Source of the DNA: CAZQKW01 sp964594075
GTDB lineage: Bacteria; Desulfobacterota; WTBG01; CAIYCZ01
Reading direction: 5' to 3'
Length of the DNA: 59,767 bases
NCBI GenBank assembly: GCA_964594075.1
Contig: CAZQKW010000021.1
Location: forward strand, 1 to 59,767
The position numbers and the translations under genes are program-made. Shown here piece by piece: positions 8,799 to 16,540 of the stretch; within the stretch, counting starts at the first letter, position 1, and each line of letters opens with the position of its first letter. Below the pieces are notes generated by a model. It was not told the origin of the DNA. It made no database searches and saw only the letters and a program-made list of their open reading frames with translations.

Positions 8799-9770
8799 TT
8801 ATACATCAAAACAGTAATAAAACCGGGGAATCGTGCCGGCTTCTTCTTTAAAGATATAGACGCGTTTGTTGTTGAGTATGTAATGTATCGGGCTCTTCGG
8901 ATCACGAACATTGCCGAAGACCCGCGACCCGGTTGGGCACACTTCAACGCATGCGGGTTGCATGCCCTGTCGGACGCGACGCAGGCAAAATGTGCATTTT
9001 TCCACCACGCCGCGAGGCCGGATCCGATTACCGAGATATGCCATATCGGTATTAATGTCCTCTGGCGGTATGGCCGGTTTAGCAAAATTAAACCGGCGCG
9101 CCCAGTAGGGGCACGCGGCCATACAATACCTGCAGCCTATACACCAATTATAATCAACCACTATAATCCCATCAGGTTCCTGCCATGTGGCTTTGACCGG
9201 ACAGGCCTTCGTGCACGGCGGGTTTTGACATTGCTGGCATTGAACCGGCATATAATATTTATCAGCTTGAGGAACCCATTCGTGATCGTAATAATGTTCT
9301 GATTCTTCAACATGTTGCGAGCCTTTTTTCATCTCCAGAACCCTGATATATTGAATCTGGGGATCACGAGAGGTGTTATTTTCAGCCATACACCCATAGA
9401 CGCACCGCCGACATCCGATGCACTTACCGATGTTTAATGCAAAAGCGTATTCAACGCCGTGCATCGGTTTTATATCTTTCACGGTTGCGTGGACGTGGTA
9501 ATCGCGCTGTATTTCCTTTTCAATGCGCGCCAGAATTTTCTGCATGTGTTCGGCGGTCAATCGTTCATAGTGCTGCTGTAGAAATTCCTCAATGCTGAGA
9601 TGTTCTTTAAGGTCTTTAAGCGGTGAAAGTGCAACGCTAAACCCCGCATATGCTGCCGCTGCCGCAGCGCCAAACTTCAAAAAGCTGCGCCTGGTTAACG
9701 GTGCATAGGTGATTTCATTAATTGACCGTGTTTTGAAAGGGCCATTCATACTCGAATCATTCGTGCTCAC
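8799..9770 (-). CDS. Tat-exported NrfC-like protein with four [4Fe-4S] clusters
   Basis: This is a 323-residue electron carrier. LTRRSFLKFG near residue 26 is a twin-arginine signal, so it is folded in the cytoplasm and exported. Four Cys sets follow: CIGCRRCVYGC, CQQCQNPPCTKACP, CIGCRYCMAACP, and CTFCLRRV with later Cys ending in CVEVCP. This is the arrangement of NrfC/PsrB/DsrO proteins that dock on NrfD-type subunits. The start is GTG, chosen because AAGGA sits 7 bases upstream. The gene overlaps the tetraheme cytochrome gene by 14 bases. Confidence 0.88.
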   Translation of the reverse strand: MSTNDSSMNGPFKTRSINEITYAPLTRRSFLKFGAAAAAAYAGFSVALSPLKDLKEHLSIEEFLQQHYERLTAEHMQKILARIEKEIQRDYHVHATVKDIKPMHGVEYAFALNIGKCIGCRRCVYGCMAENNTSRDPQIQYIRVLEMKKGSQHVEESEHYYDHEWVPQADKYYMPVQCQQCQNPPCTKACPVKATWQEPDGIIVVDYNWCIGCRYCMAACPYWARRFNFAKPAIPPEDINTDMAYLGNRIRPRGVVEKCTFCLRRVRQGMQPACVEVCPTGSRVFGNVRDPKSPIHYILNNKRVYIFKEEAGTIPRFYYCFDV

Positions 9771-10416
9771 GGTGTTTTCCTTTTTTTATATGCGGAATTC
9801 TGGCCTGTGAGGGCGGCGGCCGGGGAACCAGCAGCGGGAAATGCGGATGGTGAGGGTTATGGCATTGATTGCACTCAAGCTTTTCCTGAGCGCCTCCCGA
9901 CGTATCCCAATAACCGTTTATGCGCCCATGCACGCCGGCAGCCCAGTCGCGATATGTGGTTCCATGGCATTTTCTGCACAACAGCACCGGCCTATCAGCC
10001 GGAATCTCGCTCCCATCATAATCAATATACGTTTCAAGGTTGGCGCAATTATGACAGTTGAAACAGCGCATATTTATACCGTGGTTAAAGACCATGTCCC
10101 GGTGTGCGCCAAGCGGTAAATGAAATGCGGTGGGCATCTTTACGTATTTATCACATTCATAGGTAGGTGTTTTGAGGTCTATATGGCACTCATTACATTT
10201 ATACAAGAATTGAGTCAGGTAGAACGTCAACTGCGGTTTCCCGCGAACCGGCGAAGCATCAAGCCAGTTCTGCGGTAAAGGAATAACATCCCTGATTACT
10301 GGCGTATTCTGATCTTCAGCCTGGCTGGCAAAAAGCACACAGCTATAGAAAATCAGAGTACAGCATGCGGTACTGATGTATAAAAAAACAGCACGGCGTC
10401 TTTTTAGAATAAACAT
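9757..10416 (-). CDS. Tetraheme c-type cytochrome, first gene of the operon
   Basis: This is a 219-residue protein with an N-terminal signal or anchor segment (about residues 8-30). It has four CxxCH sites: CNECH, CFNCH, CRKCH and CNQCH. It is rich in His and Cys and has a basic C-terminal tail. Its place next to NrfC- and NrfD-like genes recalls the cytochrome subunits of Dsr, Qrc or Act membrane complexes, but it does not clearly match any named one. I infer that it passes electrons from the Fe-S subunit to the octaheme enzyme. A weak AGAAG precedes the ATG. Confidence 0.8.
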   Translation of the reverse strand: MFILKRRRAVFLYISTACCTLIFYSCVLFASQAEDQNTPVIRDVIPLPQNWLDASPVRGKPQLTFYLTQFLYKCNECHIDLKTPTYECDKYVKMPTAFHLPLGAHRDMVFNHGINMRCFNCHNCANLETYIDYDGSEIPADRPVLLCRKCHGTTYRDWAAGVHGRINGYWDTSGGAQEKLECNQCHNPHHPHFPLLVPRPPPSQARIPHIKKGKHREHE

Positions 10417-10455
10417 TACAGAATGCTTCTGAGTGTTTTGATGTTTAAACCCTTT

Positions 10456-10503
10456 AAAAAGAATATATGCTTTGTAGGTACTTAACTGTTTGATTTAAGT
10501 CAA
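10456..10503 (-). promoter_or_regulatory. FNR/CRP-type class II promoter of the cytochrome operon
   Basis: TTGATTTAAGTCAA (10490-10503) matches the FNR consensus TTGAT-N4-ATCAA at 9 of 10 defined positions. On the minus strand a TATATT -10 box occupies 10467-10462, predicting transcription start near 10455. The FNR site is then centred at -41.5, the standard class II activation position, leaving a leader of about 39 bases before the ATG at 10416. Confidence 0.7.
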
Positions 10504-10574
10504 GGCCGATATTTCATTTTTTGCGCATGGTTTTATTAGCCATACGAGAATGATATTTTTTAATTATCACACAA

Positions 10575-10597
10575 AAAAATATTTGCAAAATATTTTT
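10575..10597. promoter_or_regulatory. AT-rich perfect inverted repeat upstream of cysK
   Basis: AAAAATATTT and AAATATTTTT form a perfect 10-base inverted repeat around GCA, about 75 bases before the cysK start. It could be an operator for the sulfur cluster. An AT-rich region can produce such a repeat by chance, so confidence is limited. Confidence 0.35.
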
Positions 10598-10671
10598 ATC
10601 TACTTTATTACTGGAATAATAGATAAAACATTTCCCGTATTTCATGGCATCATTTTAAATGTGCTGTTTGT

Positions 10672-11586
10672 ATGAAAATAGCAGAATCGCTGTTAAACCT
10701 TGTAGGACATACTCCTCTGGTGTGGCTGAAAAGAATTACTGACGCTCGTCTGGCCGGAAAACTTGAATCATTTAACCCGGGGGGAAGCGTCAAAGATCGC
10801 ATCGGCTTGAGTATGATTGAGGATGCCGAGCAACGGGGCATCCTGAAACCCGGCATGACTATCATTGAACCAACCAGTGGCAATACGGGTATTGCGCTTG
10901 CCTGGGTAGCTGCTATCAAAGGATATCGTCTAATTCTCACCATGCCAGAGGCAATGACTCCGGAACGCAGAATGTTGCTTAATGCACTGGGAGCAACAGT
11001 AATTTTAACCGAAGATGCTACTGGCATGAATGGCGCAATTGCCAAAGCCCGGGAACTTGCCGAACAAATCGGTAACGCCTTTATTCCCATGCAATTCGAA
11101 AATCCCGCAAATCCGGCAGTTCACGCTCGCACCACCGCACAGGAGATTTGGGATGATACCGAGGGCGCTGTCGATATCGTCGTGGCCGGCGTGGGAACCG
11201 GCGGAACCGTTACCGGAGTAGCTCACGCGCTTAAGCACAAGAAACCATCTGTCACAATGATTGCTGTTGAGCCTGCTGCTTCGGCCGTTCTTTCCGGAAA
11301 GTCACCCGGACACCACATGATTCAAGGCATTGGGGCCGGATTTATCCCGAAAGTTCTTGACCGCAGCGTTATTGATGAAATCATTACGGTCACAGATGCA
11401 CAGGCATTTAACATGACTAAGGTGCTGTTGCGCAAAGAAGGAATTATCGCCGGAATTTCTTCAGGAGCGGCGCTTTACGCTGCCCTGGAAGTCTCGCGCC
11501 GCAAAGAACATCGGGACAAACTTATTGTGGTGATACTGCCTGACACGGCTGAGCGTTACTTGAGTACGGCAACATTTGAGCCATAA
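10672..11586 (+). CDS. cysK: Cysteine synthase (O-acetylserine sulfhydrylase)
   Basis: This is a 304-residue PLP enzyme making cysteine from O-acetylserine and sulfide. NPGGSVKDR near residue 35 carries the PLP-binding Lys. EPTSGNTG is the substrate-binding loop, GVGTGGT binds the PLP phosphate, and GISSGA is the C-terminal PLP-ring contact. Length is normal for CysK/CysM. It opens the plus-strand sulfur cluster, where APS- and sulfite-reducing genes would supply its sulfide. No clear ribosome-binding site precedes the ATG. Confidence 0.93.
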   Translation: MKIAESLLNLVGHTPLVWLKRITDARLAGKLESFNPGGSVKDRIGLSMIEDAEQRGILKPGMTIIEPTSGNTGIALAWVAAIKGYRLILTMPEAMTPERRMLLNALGATVILTEDATGMNGAIAKARELAEQIGNAFIPMQFENPANPAVHARTTAQEIWDDTEGAVDIVVAGVGTGGTVTGVAHALKHKKPSVTMIAVEPAASAVLSGKSPGHHMIQGIGAGFIPKVLDRSVIDEIITVTDAQAFNMTKVLLRKEGIIAGISSGAALYAALEVSRRKEHRDKLIVVILPDTAERYLSTATFEP

Positions 11587-11632
11587 AAGATAACAATTTA
11601 ATGTAATCAGTCTTTTTAAAACGAAACAAATT

Positions 11633-13339
11633 GTGCACAACATCAGACATCTTATAACTGACATTCTTATTGTAGGCGGCGGCACGGCAGGTTGCATGGC
11701 GGCAATTATAGCCAAACAGCAGGCCCCGTCGCTGCAGGTAACAATTCTTGAGAAGGCGCATATTAACCGCTCTGGTTGCCTTGCAATGGGGCTGAATGCA
11801 GTGAATGCGTATCTCGCTGACTCAACGCCCGAAGAGTATCTGCACTATGTAACCGAAGATAATTATGACGTCCTTCGGTCAGATTTGGTGCTATCGATCG
11901 GCAGTCGTCTAAACCACATGACGCATATGCTTGAAAGCTTTGGTGTCCTGTTTCCCCGGGGCAAAGACGGCGGCTATATCCCGCGGTCAGCTCGCTCTAT
12001 TGCCATGCACGGCGAGCACATAAAACCAATCCTTGCCGAGAGTGTGCAAAAGCACGGTGTCAGCGTGTATAACCGCATGCCGGTATACCGGCTTGTGCGC
12101 AACAAAAGCGGTGATAGAATCGCCGGTGTTGTCGGATTCAATCTGCGCACGCACGAATTTATCATTGCCCGAGCCCGGGCGATTATAATTGCAACCGGCG
12201 GGGCAAGCGGCATTTATCGCCCCTCTAATCCCGGACTGGCGCGCACCAAAACCTGGTATTGCCCGTATAATGCCGGTTCAGGACTTGCCATGGGGATCCG
12301 GGCGGGTGCGGAAATGACGTCTTTTGAGATGCGTTTTGTGGCACTGCGCACCAAAGATGTCATTGCCCCTACTGGCACCTTGGTGCTCGGAACTCGCATG
12401 CCCCAGTGTAATGCGCGCGGTGAAAAATACCTGCGGACAAAAGAGAATATGCTGGGAAGAAGACTCACTACCTGCGAGCGTCTGCTTTATACAATTGAGG
12501 AGCATAAAAAAGGCCGCGGCCCCTGTTATGTGGATGCGAGCTCCCTGAGTCCAAAATTATACAATGATCTCATTGAAAGTTATCTGAACATGGCTCCATC
12601 CATAATTCTTGATCTCCTGAGAGACCCGCGCCACCCGAAGACGCACATAGAGGTTTGTGGCTCCGAGCCCTACATTAATGGCGGGCATGGTATGGCTGGC
12701 TTCTGGGTTGATGAACACCGACGAACAACGCTTCCCGGTCTTTATGCTGCCGGCGACGTGGCAGGCGGTGCGCCTAAAAAATATATAAGCGGTTGTTTTG
12801 CTGAAGCGGCGATAGCGGTTGAGCATATACTGCAGGAGGTGAACGCCGATATATGCGATGGTGTTGATCAGGGGGAAGCACAACAGGCCATTGCCGAGCT
12901 TCAGGCGCATTTCACCAAAAAGAGCGGCATAACATTTCACGATGTGGAAGAGCGTTTACAGAAAATTATGGAGGAATATGCAGGCGGATCAACGCAAAAT
13001 TATGAGACCAATCGAGATAAATTGCTGCTGGCGCGAAGCTATCTGACGGCGCTTGCCGAGCATGCGCGGGCGATGACCGCACAAGACATGCATGAATTGA
13101 TGAGAGTGCAAGATGCTGCAGATCGTGTTCTTTTGGCCCAGGTTCTGGTTGAGCATATGCTTGCCAGAAAAGAAACGCGCTGGCCCTGTTATCAGACACG
13201 TCTTGACTATCCGCTGCGCAATGACCTTGAATATAAACTGTTTATTAATTCAGTCTTTGCCAACAATGCTATCAAGATGTTTAAACGGTCGCTTTTTCCT
13301 CCTTACCAGGCAACCCTGTTAGAGGATGCACGGGTATGA
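11633..13339 (+). CDS. aprA: APS reductase alpha-like flavoprotein (AprA-like)
   Basis: This is a 568-residue FAD protein of the fumarate reductase/AprA family. ILIVGGGTAGC at the N-terminus is the dinucleotide fold. RSGCLAMGLNAVNAYL, the EDNYD stretch and RFVALRTKD with a following APTG resemble AprA rather than succinate dehydrogenase. It would reduce adenylylsulfate to sulfite and AMP. It is shorter than dissimilatory AprA (about 650 residues), like the AprA proteins in clostridial assimilatory clusters; that comparison is from memory. The start is a GTG with no strong ribosome-binding site. Its end overlaps aprB by 4 bases. Confidence 0.8.
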   Translation: MHNIRHLITDILIVGGGTAGCMAAIIAKQQAPSLQVTILEKAHINRSGCLAMGLNAVNAYLADSTPEEYLHYVTEDNYDVLRSDLVLSIGSRLNHMTHMLESFGVLFPRGKDGGYIPRSARSIAMHGEHIKPILAESVQKHGVSVYNRMPVYRLVRNKSGDRIAGVVGFNLRTHEFIIARARAIIIATGGASGIYRPSNPGLARTKTWYCPYNAGSGLAMGIRAGAEMTSFEMRFVALRTKDVIAPTGTLVLGTRMPQCNARGEKYLRTKENMLGRRLTTCERLLYTIEEHKKGRGPCYVDASSLSPKLYNDLIESYLNMAPSIILDLLRDPRHPKTHIEVCGSEPYINGGHGMAGFWVDEHRRTTLPGLYAAGDVAGGAPKKYISGCFAEAAIAVEHILQEVNADICDGVDQGEAQQAIAELQAHFTKKSGITFHDVEERLQKIMEEYAGGSTQNYETNRDKLLLARSYLTALAEHARAMTAQDMHELMRVQDAADRVLLAQVLVEHMLARKETRWPCYQTRLDYPLRNDLEYKLFINSVFANNAIKMFKRSLFPPYQATLLEDARV

Positions 13340-13701
13340 GTGTTTTAATTGATTACCGGCTTTGTAATGGATGCCCTGGACGGTATGAAGCATGCTGTGA
13401 GGAAATTTGTCCGGGCGATCTATTTCGGCGGGAAAATGGTAAAGCGTCTCTGCGCGAACCTGCCGACTGTTGGGACTGCTGTGCCTGTGTAAAGGCGTGT
13501 CCGCGTGCTGCGCTCTCCATCGCCCTGCCCTTTCAGATATCCGAGGCACGGCATCGCCTTGTTGCCCGCCTGAAAAAATATCATATAGTCTGGAAATTAA
13601 TTGAACGCTCGGGAACAATAATCGCAACCTATACTGTGGAAAACAGAACTCGTCCCATGGCGTCACGAACTGGACAGCCAGACGTAAAAGATCATGAGTG
13701 A
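13336..13701 (+). CDS. aprB: APS reductase beta-like ferredoxin (AprB-like)
   Basis: This is a 121-residue two-cluster ferredoxin. Cluster one uses CNGCPGRYEACCEEICP, matching the AprB pattern with an insertion between the second and third Cys. Cluster two uses CWDCCACVKACP. AprB passes electrons to the AprA flavin. The C-terminal tail is shorter than in dissimilatory AprB. Four-base overlap with aprA and 8-base overlap with the sulfite reductase gene show tight coupling. Confidence 0.82.
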   Translation: MSVLIDYRLCNGCPGRYEACCEEICPGDLFRRENGKASLREPADCWDCCACVKACPRAALSIALPFQISEARHRLVARLKKYHIVWKLIERSGTIIATYTVENRTRPMASRTGQPDVKDHE

Positions 13702-15046
13702 ACAACAGCCGATTTTTCCCTGTAAATCTCTACCGTCGGATGGCAGGCAATGCCGTCTGCTTGGCTTATACCCGCAACGGCAGGCCGGATTATGGATGCA
13801 GCGTATAAAAGTATTAGGAGGAATCCTTACTGGTGACCAGTGGCAAGCTCTCGCTGAATTAAACCGTCGTTATACGCCCTCTGCCCCGCTGCATCTTACC
13901 ACACGACAGGATATTGAATTTCACAATGTCTCTGCTGATGAAATACCGTTGCTGCAAGCCGATATTGCCCGTCATGGTTTATCAGGTATGGGTGCGTGTG
14001 GGGATACCCTGCGCAATATTACCGTATGCCCCGGCAGTGGTCTGTGTGCGGAAACCCCTGACCTCATTCCAATAGCTTGGGCGCTCAGGAAAATGCTGGA
14101 GAACTATCATGGGATATACTCATTGCCGCGTAAATTTAAAATCAGTTTCTCAGCCTGCCCGAAGGCATGCGCCCAGCCCTGGATAAATGACCTGGGTTTT
14201 GTCTTCTCCAGAAATCATGGGGAAGCTGCCATCCAGATCATCTGCGCAGGTTCCTTAGGCCCCCGACCGCAAACCGGCATCAACATAAAAGAACACGGTC
14301 GCGTTGAAGACATCCTGCCCCTCGCCCGTGCCGCCATCCGTTTATTTGACAAGTTTGGTGACCGGACGAACCGCAATAAAGCACGACTGCGCCATGTGCG
14401 CGAGCGTGTCGGCGATTCAGAATTTAGGGTACTACTTCAGGACGAATTGCGCAATACCAGCGCAATATCTATTCCTGCTTTACCAGAAATATCTGTCCCT
14501 TCGCGTAACCTGCTTCATGTTATTGATCTCAATCTCTGGTACGGCAGTTTGAGTTCTGACCACGCCGAAGCAATCGCATATCTTATGCGTGAAGAAAATA
14601 TCATTGTTCGCCCACAGACCCACCACCGGATATCCCTCTTTGCCCGAAATAAAGACAGTGCCCGAAGGACTGTCCTGGATTGTCCTTCATTGGCGGAACT
14701 TGCCAATGGCCCTGATGTCGCATCATGTCCGGGAACCGCTTACTGCTCTCGCGCCCTGGTCAATACCCATGCAGTGGAGAAAGCCATCCGTGAACAGGTT
14801 TCTGAATGTACATTGCACGCAATCCGTATTTCTGGATGCCCCAATATGTGCGCGCAATCTGCAGTGGCCGATATTGGGCTGATTGGCAAAATCAAAACCG
14901 ATCAAACCGGACAACGCAAAGAAGGGTTTTCTGTTGTAACCGGCGGCGGTATGGGCAGAACACCCACCCTTGCACGGCAATACCTAAGCTTCATTACAGC
15001 AGAGGAAGTGCCTTCTTTAATAAAACAGCTTATTGCAAAAGGCTAA
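13694..15046 (+). CDS. Siroheme sulfite/nitrite reductase with two complete Cys motifs
   Basis: This 450-residue protein has the tandem-repeat architecture of the nitrite/sulfite reductase superfamily. The first half carries active-site signatures LTTRQ, GDTLRN and RKFKIS, equivalent to the anion-binding Arg and Lys residues of E. coli CysI. The second half has CPGTAYC and GCPNMC, the C-x5-C and C-x3-C ligands of the siroheme-linked [4Fe-4S] cluster. Unusually, the first half also has CPGSGLC and ACPKAC, a second full set that assimilatory enzymes have normally lost. Context with APS reductase and cysK favours sulfite over nitrite as substrate. It overlaps aprB by 8 bases. Confidence 0.85.
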   Translation: MSEQQPIFPCKSLPSDGRQCRLLGLYPQRQAGLWMQRIKVLGGILTGDQWQALAELNRRYTPSAPLHLTTRQDIEFHNVSADEIPLLQADIARHGLSGMGACGDTLRNITVCPGSGLCAETPDLIPIAWALRKMLENYHGIYSLPRKFKISFSACPKACAQPWINDLGFVFSRNHGEAAIQIICAGSLGPRPQTGINIKEHGRVEDILPLARAAIRLFDKFGDRTNRNKARLRHVRERVGDSEFRVLLQDELRNTSAISIPALPEISVPSRNLLHVIDLNLWYGSLSSDHAEAIAYLMREENIIVRPQTHHRISLFARNKDSARRTVLDCPSLAELANGPDVASCPGTAYCSRALVNTHAVEKAIREQVSECTLHAIRISGCPNMCAQSAVADIGLIGKIKTDQTGQRKEGFSVVTGGGMGRTPTLARQYLSFITAEEVPSLIKQLIAKG

Positions 15047-15051
15047 GATAG

Positions 15052-15174
15052 ATGTATAAGGACGCTGTCGAACGTTTTATGAAAAAGCTGAGCGAATCAC
15101 TAAGTCTGCATAGACTGATAAATAACCTGTTCTCTGGGTGTTGGTTATTTCCTGAAAGAATTATGAAAAGATAA
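15052..15174 (+). CDS. Possible 40-residue protein between sulfite reductase genes
   Basis: An ATG five bases after the sulfite reductase stop opens a 40-codon frame (begins MYKDAVERFMKKL, ends PERIMKR). It ends 11 bases before the next ATG, with its TAA directly preceding that gene's AGGAG. It fills the only gap in an otherwise tightly packed cluster. Its first half looks amphipathic-helical. AAAAGG about nine bases upstream could serve as a weak ribosome-binding site. I recognise no family. Confidence 0.4.
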   Translation: MYKDAVERFMKKLSESLSLHRLINNLFSGCWLFPERIMKR

Positions 15175-15185
15175 AGGAGTGCTGG

Positions 15186-16061
15186 ATGAATTGGGAAGAG
15201 GAAGCGTTAGCGCGCATTGAGCAGGTTCCCGTGCCTCCGGTCATGGCGCGTTTGGCAAGACTTGATGCCGAAATGCGGGCACAGCGTAAAGGTCTTGACC
15301 GGGTAACCTTAGACATTGTGCTTGAAACAGAAAAAGGCTATGTCAGAACCTTCGGAGCAGAAGCAGTTGCAAGCATTACCGCCATGGCTGAAGGTAAAGA
15401 CCCGGGTCTCCCGGAGGAGTTTTATGAGGAAGATAGCGAGGATCTTTTTTCCATTCAGCTCTGCCCTGCAAAATATGGCGCCTGCACAGCAGAAAAGCGC
15501 GGCATGATGCGCGATATTCTCAAGCCAGTGCGTCAAAAGCTCAAAGCTTTTAATGTAACGCAGATTATAATGAATAAATCCGAACCGCCGCTTATGTCGC
15601 ATCACGTGTTTACTGTGTCAATTATCGGCTGCCCGAACTGCTGTTTGTCACCATATTTCTCTGATTTTGGCATCATATGCTTATATCAGCCCGAAGTGAA
15701 TAATGATGAGTGTGTCCAGTGCGGGGCCTGCGCCAATTACTGCACTGAACAGGCAATACGCTTTGAAAAAAACCAAACCATCATAGATTATGCTGCATGT
15801 GTCATGTGTGGCGGATGCATTAACAAGTGTCCGGTTGATGCTTTGTCAATTAGCCGGACGGGCTACAAGGTGGTTGTCGGGGGCTGCGGTTCACGCCACC
15901 CCCGGCTTGCTCAAACGGTTACCCAATGCACCAATAAAGCAGGCGTCCTGCAAATTCTTGAAAAGGCCTTGAAGCTGTTTGAACAAGCTCCCGTGGATGG
16001 AAAAGAACTATCTTTTCATGGCGTGATTAAAAAGCACGGAGTGGATGGTCTGCGGATATAA
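15186..16061 (+). CDS. PCP_red / siroheme-half / ferredoxin fusion protein
   Basis: This 291-residue protein has three parts. Residues 1-50 resemble the PCP_red domain named after the C-terminus of light-independent protochlorophyllide reductase. Residues 95-165 look like half of a siroheme domain with CPAKYGAC and GCPNCC; the first pair is spaced C-x6-C instead of the usual C-x5-C. Residues 175-225 form a two-cluster ferredoxin (CVQCGACANYC and CVMCGGCINKCP). It lacks the N-terminal ferredoxin-like half-domain of a complete sulfite reductase, so it may partner the upstream reductase or bring it electrons. A good AGGAG precedes the ATG. Confidence 0.7.
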   Translation: MNWEEEALARIEQVPVPPVMARLARLDAEMRAQRKGLDRVTLDIVLETEKGYVRTFGAEAVASITAMAEGKDPGLPEEFYEEDSEDLFSIQLCPAKYGACTAEKRGMMRDILKPVRQKLKAFNVTQIIMNKSEPPLMSHHVFTVSIIGCPNCCLSPYFSDFGIICLYQPEVNNDECVQCGACANYCTEQAIRFEKNQTIIDYAACVMCGGCINKCPVDALSISRTGYKVVVGGCGSRHPRLAQTVTQCTNKAGVLQILEKALKLFEQAPVDGKELSFHGVIKKHGVDGLRI

Positions 16062-16338
16062 GTAAGTCTCTCATAACCTTCCGATAGAGTTAAGCAACTT
16101 ATTGATCAGAACTTCATTCTGAAGGGTCAAAAAAATCTTTCAGGATGATGAAGCAATTCCAATGCTGGTTAAAATGGACCATCCTAATTGATGCATTTAT
16201 TACAGGTTGGCTGAAATTAACCAGCCTCACAGCCGTTAAAACATTTAATAGCTGTCTCTCCACGCGCCGGAACTTTATAACATTTTGATATTACATTATA
16301 TTTTAAATTTGTCCTGGCTTATAATGCAATTATATTGT
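16062..16338. other. Intergenic region after the sulfur cluster, with inverted repeats
   Basis: No gene is seen here. CTTCAT/ATGAAG plus CTGAA/TTCAG form an imperfect hairpin at 16112-16153. GCTGGTTAA (16164-16172) and TTAACCAGC (16217-16225) are a perfect 9-base inverted repeat. A competing GGCTG/CAGCC hairpin lies at 16209-16226. None has a clear T tract. The last 80 bases are AT-rich. Confidence 0.5.
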
Positions 16339-16365
16339 TTGGCATACTACTTGTTATATTATAAT
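16339..16365 (+). promoter_or_regulatory. Candidate sigma-70 promoter of the RiPP-like gene
   Basis: TTGGCA (16339-16344) and a perfect TATAAT (16360-16365) are separated by 15 bases, shorter than the ideal 17. TTGTTT a little upstream gives 19. Start near 16372 would give a leader of about 170 bases before the ATG at 16541. Confidence 0.45.
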
Positions 16366-16477
16366 CATAAACATAGGCCTTCCAAAATTGTCCTATGAAA
16401 ATCTGTACTGCAACAACTGCCAAAACGGTCCCCCCCTCCCCGGCATTTTGCAGTGTAAGCAGTATGGATGATACTGG

Positions 16478-16527
16478 TTAATCTGGTGTTGCTTCAGGTT
16501 TATAACCTGAGGCAACTTCCGGATTAA
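16478..16527 (+). other. Long hairpin in the leader of the RiPP-like gene
   Basis: An outer stem TTAATCTGG/CCGGATTAA (9 positions, one G-T pair) encloses an inner stem TTGCTTCAGGTT/AACCTGAGGCAA (12 positions, one G-T pair) with a three-base apical loop. It ends 13 bases before the ATG at 16541, so it could control access of ribosomes. A 28-codon frame at 16395-16481 ends inside its left arm. Confidence 0.6.
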
Positions 16528-16540
16528 CAAGCAGCGAATC

